NCBI GenBank assembly: GCA_020849655.1
Contig: JADLFU010000044.1
Coordinates: 51,144 to 115,143 of the forward strand
Length of the DNA stretch: 64,000 bases
Source of the DNA: Polyangiaceae bacterium
GTDB taxonomy: Bacteria; Myxococcota_A; Polyangia; Polyangiales; Polyangiaceae
Direction of reading: 5' to 3'
The stretch's first letter is position 1. The number at the start of each line of letters is the position of its first letter. Made by a program: the position numbers and the translations under genes. Below, in pieces: positions 60,973 to 64,000 of this stretch. The notes beneath the pieces were generated by a model, which ran no database searches, was not told the DNA's origin, and saw only the letters and a list, made by a program, of their open reading frames with translations.

Positions 60973-61437
60973 TCACTCTGCGCGCGGAGGCAGCGCGATC
61001 CTCGCGCCGATCCACGCCGCCGCCGCCGCGAGCGCCCCGAGCGGCGCGAGCACGAGCAGCGCGACGACGCCCGCCTGGGGCGCGGTCAGCGCGCACGCGA
61101 CGGCCGCGGCGGCGGCGCCCGAGAGCGCGGCCTCGCGCGGGCCCGCGCGCCCGCCGAACCTTCCGACGAGCGCCCCGCTCGCCGCGCTCCCGATCCCGAG
61201 CGTGACGATCACGTGCGTGCCCGCGAGGACGAGCGCCGCCGAGCGCGCGTCGCCCGGCGCCGCGACGGCCCTCGCCACCCCCGCCGCGAGCGGCTGCGCG
61301 AGCAGTGACAGCAGCAGCCACGCGAGCAGCTGCATCACCGCGCCGATCGCGACCCAGTGCCAGGGCGGGCGCTCCTCGGGCGGCTCCTCCCCGACGGGCG
61401 CGCGCTTCTGTCCGACGACGGGGAGGTGACGGCCCAC
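60973..61437 (-). CDS. Small integral membrane protein
   Basis: This 154-residue protein has a Pro-rich start (EEPPEERPPWHW) and four hydrophobic segments at about 30-48, 65-85, 98-117 and 122-142 (AVMQLLAWLLLSLLAQPLAA, VLAGTHVIVTLGIGSAASG). It contains a Gly/Ala-rich middle with VGRFGG. No family recognised; perhaps a TIGR04086-like or small-transporter fold. The start is GTG 61437, two bases after the epimerase gene stop, so the two are likely cotranscribed. Confidence 0.75.
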   Translation of the reverse strand: MGRHLPVVGQKRAPVGEEPPEERPPWHWVAIGAVMQLLAWLLLSLLAQPLAAGVARAVAAPGDARSAALVLAGTHVIVTLGIGSAASGALVGRFGGRAGPREAALSGAAAAAVACALTAPQAGVVALLVLAPLGALAAAAAWIGARIALPPRAE

Positions 61438-61439
61438 CG

Positions 61440-62354
61440 TTACCTCACGGCGTCGGCGATCGCCGCGCGCAGCTCGTCGAACCGAAAGCGGTAGCCGGCG
61501 GCGAGCGCGCGCCGCGGCACCGCGCGCTGCCCCGTGAGCACCGGCCCCGCGGCCTCGCCCAGCGCGAGCCGCACCGCGAACCCGGGGACCCGGAGCGCGC
61601 TCGGGCGGCCGAGCACCTCACCCAGCGTGGAGGCGAGCTCGCGCATCGGTACGGGCGTGGGCGCGGTGACGTTGAGCGGCCCCGACAGCGCGGCGTCGTC
61701 GAGCGCGAGCAGCACGAGACCGACCGCGTCCGCGAGGTGCACCCACGGCACCACCTGCGCACCCGAGCCGACGGGCCCGCCGACGAACGCGCGGAACGCC
61801 GGCAGCATCTGCGCGAGCGCCCCGCCGCCCGGCCCCAGCACGACGCCGATGCGCGCGCGGACGACGCGCACGCCGAGCGCCTCGGCGCGGACGGCCTCCT
61901 CCTCCCACGCGCGGCACACGCGGGCGAGGAAATCGTCGCCCGCGGGCTCCTGCTCGTCGACCTCGTCGGTCGGCGATCGATCGCCGTAGAAGCCGACCGC
62001 CGACGCGCACACGAGCACCTTCGGGCGGGCGTCGGCGCGGCGCATCGCCGCGACGATCGCGCGGGTCGAGTCGACGCGGCTCTCGACGATCACGCGCTTC
62101 TTCTCGGGCGTCCACCTGCCGCCGAGCACGGGATCACCCGCGAGGTGCACGACGCCGGAGGCGCCGTCGAGCGCGTCGCCCCAGTCGCCGTCCGACGTCG
62201 GCGACCACGCGGCGCTCGTCGCGCCCCGCGGCACGCGCGGGTCGCCGGCGCGGCGGCCGAGCACGAGGACGTCGTCGCCCCGCTCGACGAGCCGCTCGAC
62301 CAGCGCGCGCCCGACGAACCCCGTGCCCCCGGTGACGACGACGCGCGCGCGCAT
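61440..62354 (-). CDS. TIGR01777-family NAD(P)-dependent epimerase/dehydratase (SulA/YfcH-like)
   Basis: This 304-residue protein opens VVVTGGTGFVGRALVERL (Rossmann), has VVHLAGDPVLGGRWTPEKK, LVCASAVGFYGDRSPTDEVD (Ser and Tyr of the catalytic site) and VRARIGVVLGPGGGALAQML, and ends RAVPRRALAAGYRFRF, a clear family C-terminal signature. The substrate is unknown; members affect cell division in some bacteria. It is divergent from the 62384 gene (29-base gap) and lies just ahead of the small membrane protein gene. Confidence 0.9.
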   Translation of the reverse strand: MRARVVVTGGTGFVGRALVERLVERGDDVLVLGRRAGDPRVPRGATSAAWSPTSDGDWGDALDGASGVVHLAGDPVLGGRWTPEKKRVIVESRVDSTRAIVAAMRRADARPKVLVCASAVGFYGDRSPTDEVDEQEPAGDDFLARVCRAWEEEAVRAEALGVRVVRARIGVVLGPGGGALAQMLPAFRAFVGGPVGSGAQVVPWVHLADAVGLVLLALDDAALSGPLNVTAPTPVPMRELASTLGEVLGRPSALRVPGFAVRLALGEAAGPVLTGQRAVPRRALAAGYRFRFDELRAAIADAVR

Positions 62355-62383
62355 GGTGCGCTCTGGTATGTACGCAGCACCGC

Positions 62384-63277
62384 ATGGGAGCGCAAACGCC
62401 GCGTCGACGCAGGCCCTGGCACGAGGGCTGGCAGGCGGGCGTCATCGCCGTCTCGGTCGCGGCCGTGGGCCTCGCGCTCGGCGCCCCGCGCGCGGTGCCG
62501 CCCGTCGACTTGCCCGTCCCGGTGCCCCGCCAGGCCAACCTCGACGCGACGCTCGCCCAGCACCTGCGGCGCGGCGCACGGATGGCAGCGCGGAGCGCCG
62601 AGGCGCGGGTGCAGCGCTTCGATCAGCGGCGCGTCGGCGAGGCCGTGCGCGCGTTCGGCGTGGCCGATCTCGCGCGGGATCAGGAGGCCCTCTTCGGCGC
62701 GAAGCGCGAGCTGCTGGCGGCCGTCCAGGCGCTGCGCGAGCGGCCCGACGGCGACGAGCAGCTGCGCGAGCTCCTCGGCTACCAGCTGTCGGTGTTCCTC
62801 CGCGAGCTCGGCGCGTGGCGCGCGACCGGTCAGGCGTCCCCCGAGCTCGGCGAGCTCGCCGGCTCGATCACGCAGACGATCACCGAGAGCGGTTGGCTCG
62901 CGCCCGGTCGGCGCCTCGTGCCCGACGTGCACGTGCAGGCGGCGCTCTTCCAGAAGCGCTTCGCCGAGCTGACGAGCGCGCGCGAGGTCGTCGGGCTCAA
63001 CCAGGATCAGCACCGGGCCCTCATCGCGTTCCTGATCGCGCACCCGCCGCGGCTGGACAACCCGGTCGCGCTCGCGAGCTACCGCGCGCGCCGCGTCGAG
63101 GAGGCCGCACAGGTCGACGACGCGTACCCGGCCGAGCTCGCGCGGGCGATGGTGCGGCAGCAAGCGGGCGACGCGTCGGGCGCGATCGAGGCGTACCGCA
63201 AGCACTTCGAGCTGCACCCCGACGGGCCGTGGACGCTCCGCGCGCGCAACCACCTGAAGGCGCTCGAGGCGCCCTAG
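62384..63277 (+). CDS. Helical single-pass protein with TPR-like end
   Basis: This 297-residue protein has a short cytoplasmic start, a TM segment at about 18-34 (AGVIAVSVAAVGLALGA) and a mostly helical rest (RRGARMAARSAEARVQRFDQ, LREL..YQLSVFLRELGAW). It ends with a TPR-like motif (ASGAIEAYRKHFELHPDGPW). No family recognised. It is probably a periplasmic scaffold. The frame and composition match the host. It converges on smpB, 7 bases away. Confidence 0.8.
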   Translation: MGAQTPRRRRPWHEGWQAGVIAVSVAAVGLALGAPRAVPPVDLPVPVPRQANLDATLAQHLRRGARMAARSAEARVQRFDQRRVGEAVRAFGVADLARDQEALFGAKRELLAAVQALRERPDGDEQLRELLGYQLSVFLRELGAWRATGQASPELGELAGSITQTITESGWLAPGRRLVPDVHVQAALFQKRFAELTSAREVVGLNQDQHRALIAFLIAHPPRLDNPVALASYRARRVEEAAQVDDAYPAELARAMVRQQAGDASGAIEAYRKHFELHPDGPWTLRARNHLKALEAP

Positions 63278-63284
63278 CGCCGCG

Positions 63285-63764
63285 CTAGCTCCGTGCGCGA
63301 CGGCGGCGCGGCAGGGGGGCGTCGCGTCGCTCGCGCAGCTCGATCGTCGCCTCTCGCTCCGCCGTCCGCGCGGCGAGCGCCGCGCGCTTGTCGTGCGCCT
63401 TCCTGCCCCGGGCGACGCCGAGGCGCACCTTCGCGAGGCCGCCGACGATGAGGAGCGTCAGCGGCACGAGCGTGCAGCCCTCGCGCGAGACGGCGCGCAC
63501 GATGGCGGTGATCTCTCGCGCGTGCAGCAGGAGCTTGCGGGCCGCGCGCTCCGACGCGCGATCGCCGGGCGCGGCGCGTGAGTACGTCGAGATGTGCAGC
63601 CCGCGCAGCCACACCTCGCCGCGCTCTACGCACGCGTACGCGTCGACGAGGTGCGCGCCCTGCTCACGGAGCGCCTTGATCTCCGAGCCGCGCAGCACGA
63701 TCCCCGCCTCGTAGCGCTCGGAGATCTCGTAGTGGAACCTCGCGGCGCGGTTCTCGGTGATCAC
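63285..63764 (-). CDS. smpB: SsrA-binding protein SmpB
   Basis: This 159-residue protein begins ITENRAARFHYEISERYEAG and has IVLRGSEIKALREQGAHLVD, AYACVERGEVWLRGLHISTY and REITAIVRAVSREGCTLVPL with LTLLIVGGLAKVRLGVARG, the full SmpB fold. It delivers tmRNA to stalled ribosomes. The C-terminal end is Arg-rich, as usual. GTG 63764 is chosen because AGGTGA lies four bases upstream and the length fits; ATG 63818 would add 18 Pro/Arg-rich residues. No ssrA gene was seen in the window. Confidence 0.94.
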   Translation of the reverse strand: MITENRAARFHYEISERYEAGIVLRGSEIKALREQGAHLVDAYACVERGEVWLRGLHISTYSRAAPGDRASERAARKLLLHAREITAIVRAVSREGCTLVPLTLLIVGGLAKVRLGVARGRKAHDKRAALAARTAEREATIELRERRDAPLPRRRRARS

Positions 63765-63768
63765 GCGA

Positions 63769-63774
63769 TCACCT
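63769..63774 (-). promoter_or_regulatory. Ribosome binding site for smpB
   Basis: AGGTGA on the minus strand, four bases before GTG 63764; it favours this start over ATG 63818. Confidence 0.5.
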
Positions 63775-63921
63775 GGACGAGGCGGCCTGGGGGGCGGCAC
63801 GCCGAGGTTCCAGCACATCGCCCCGCCGGCGGCCACGAAGCCGCTCGCTCCGGATGGAGGGGCGACCCTCGCGGCGCGCCTTTGCGCGCAAGCGCCGGCG
63901 GGAGCGGCCGATGGACAGGGG

Positions 63922-64000
63922 GTGCGCCTGATCCGCCCGAGCCTGGACGTGGTGTTCAAGATGTTGATGCTGTCGGACGAGCGGCTGCTGCGCTCGATGA
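63922..64000 (+). CDS. Rpn-type PD-(D/E)XK nuclease/transposase family protein, N-terminal part (partial)
   Basis: GTG 63922 opens a frame reading VRLIRPSLDVVFKMLMLSDE and LLRSM to the window edge. 'PxxDxVFKxLF' is the conserved start of the Rpn/PD-(D/E)XK putative transposase family, recombination-promoting nucleases found in many bacteria. Only 26 codons are present. The start is uncertain; no in-frame ATG was seen upstream. Confidence 0.6.
   Translation, partial: MRLIRPSLDVVFKMLMLSDERLLRSM

Overview
The window looks like chromosomal DNA of a myxobacterium, most likely of the Polyangia/Sorangiineae side. GC and GC3 are very high throughout. There are eukaryote-like Ser/Thr kinases, an MglA GTPase beside an MglB-type roadblock protein, two surface proteins with MYXO-CTERM-like tails, and many lipoproteins with long Gly/Ala/Ser linkers. 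No rRNA, tRNA, CRISPR array, intact insertion sequence or replication origin was recognised. The species call is an inference from gene content.

Layout. 1-1.6 kb: the end of a GH15 glycosidase, then a graveyard of mobile-element and restriction-system fragments (RAYT transposase, HsdS, ParB-like protein, ISKra4-like transposase tail). 1.7-6.3 kb: an FAD-linked oxidase, a TPR/PEGA-like protein, a SUMF1-domain lipoprotein and a DUF2277 protein. 6.3-13.1 kb: a heavy-metal RND pump with its fusion protein, divergent from a pentameric-ligand-gated-channel-like protein and its partner, then a lipoprotein. 13.1-14.4 kb: a poorly coding stretch with a frame-disrupted GTPase. 14.5-16 kb: two lipoproteins. 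16-21.3 kb: a tight six-gene sugar operon (cytidylyltransferase, GNAT, Gfo/Idh dehydrogenase, DegT aminotransferase, GT-B-like protein, pseudaminate-type methylase), probably making or attaching a modified nonulosonate-like surface sugar. 21.3-29.6 kb: a parallel beta-helix surface protein, a DHH phosphoesterase, a CBS protein, a large subtilase and MglA/MglB. 29.8-35.4 kb: an S41 protease and a kinase-ATPase regulator. 35.4-39.5 kb: three surface lipoproteins, two of which share an unusual Cys-rich module. 39.6-45.4 kb: a beta-barrel candidate, ECF sigma, FecR-type anti-sigma and a gluzincin TPR lipoprotein. 45.5-53.5 kb: an AlbA/RecG-like regulator, a cytochrome c maturation operon with a CcmF-CcmH fusion, and a radical SAM enzyme. 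53.5-56.9 kb: cdsA-fabZ-lpxA-propeller lipoprotein (membrane lipid and lipid A). 57-60.8 kb: a kinase-LysM-kinase operon. 60.8-64 kb: a membrane protein, a TIGR01777 epimerase, a helical protein, smpB and the start of an Rpn-type nuclease gene.

How the genes fit together. Most of the window serves the cell envelope: lipid A and phospholipid synthesis, cytochrome c maturation, metal efflux, secreted proteases, and a set of lipoproteins that place a Cys-rich or catalytic head on a low-complexity stalk. Signalling genes (three kinases, ECF sigma/anti-sigma, MglA/B, CBS) are scattered among them. The best candidates for undescribed biology are the shared Cys-rich module at 35.4-39.5 kb, the ligand-gated-channel-like pair at 10.7-12.6 kb, the CcmF-CcmH fusion, the kinase-LysM-kinase operon and the incomplete nonulosonate-like cluster. 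All functions are read from sequence patterns alone; no database search was possible.
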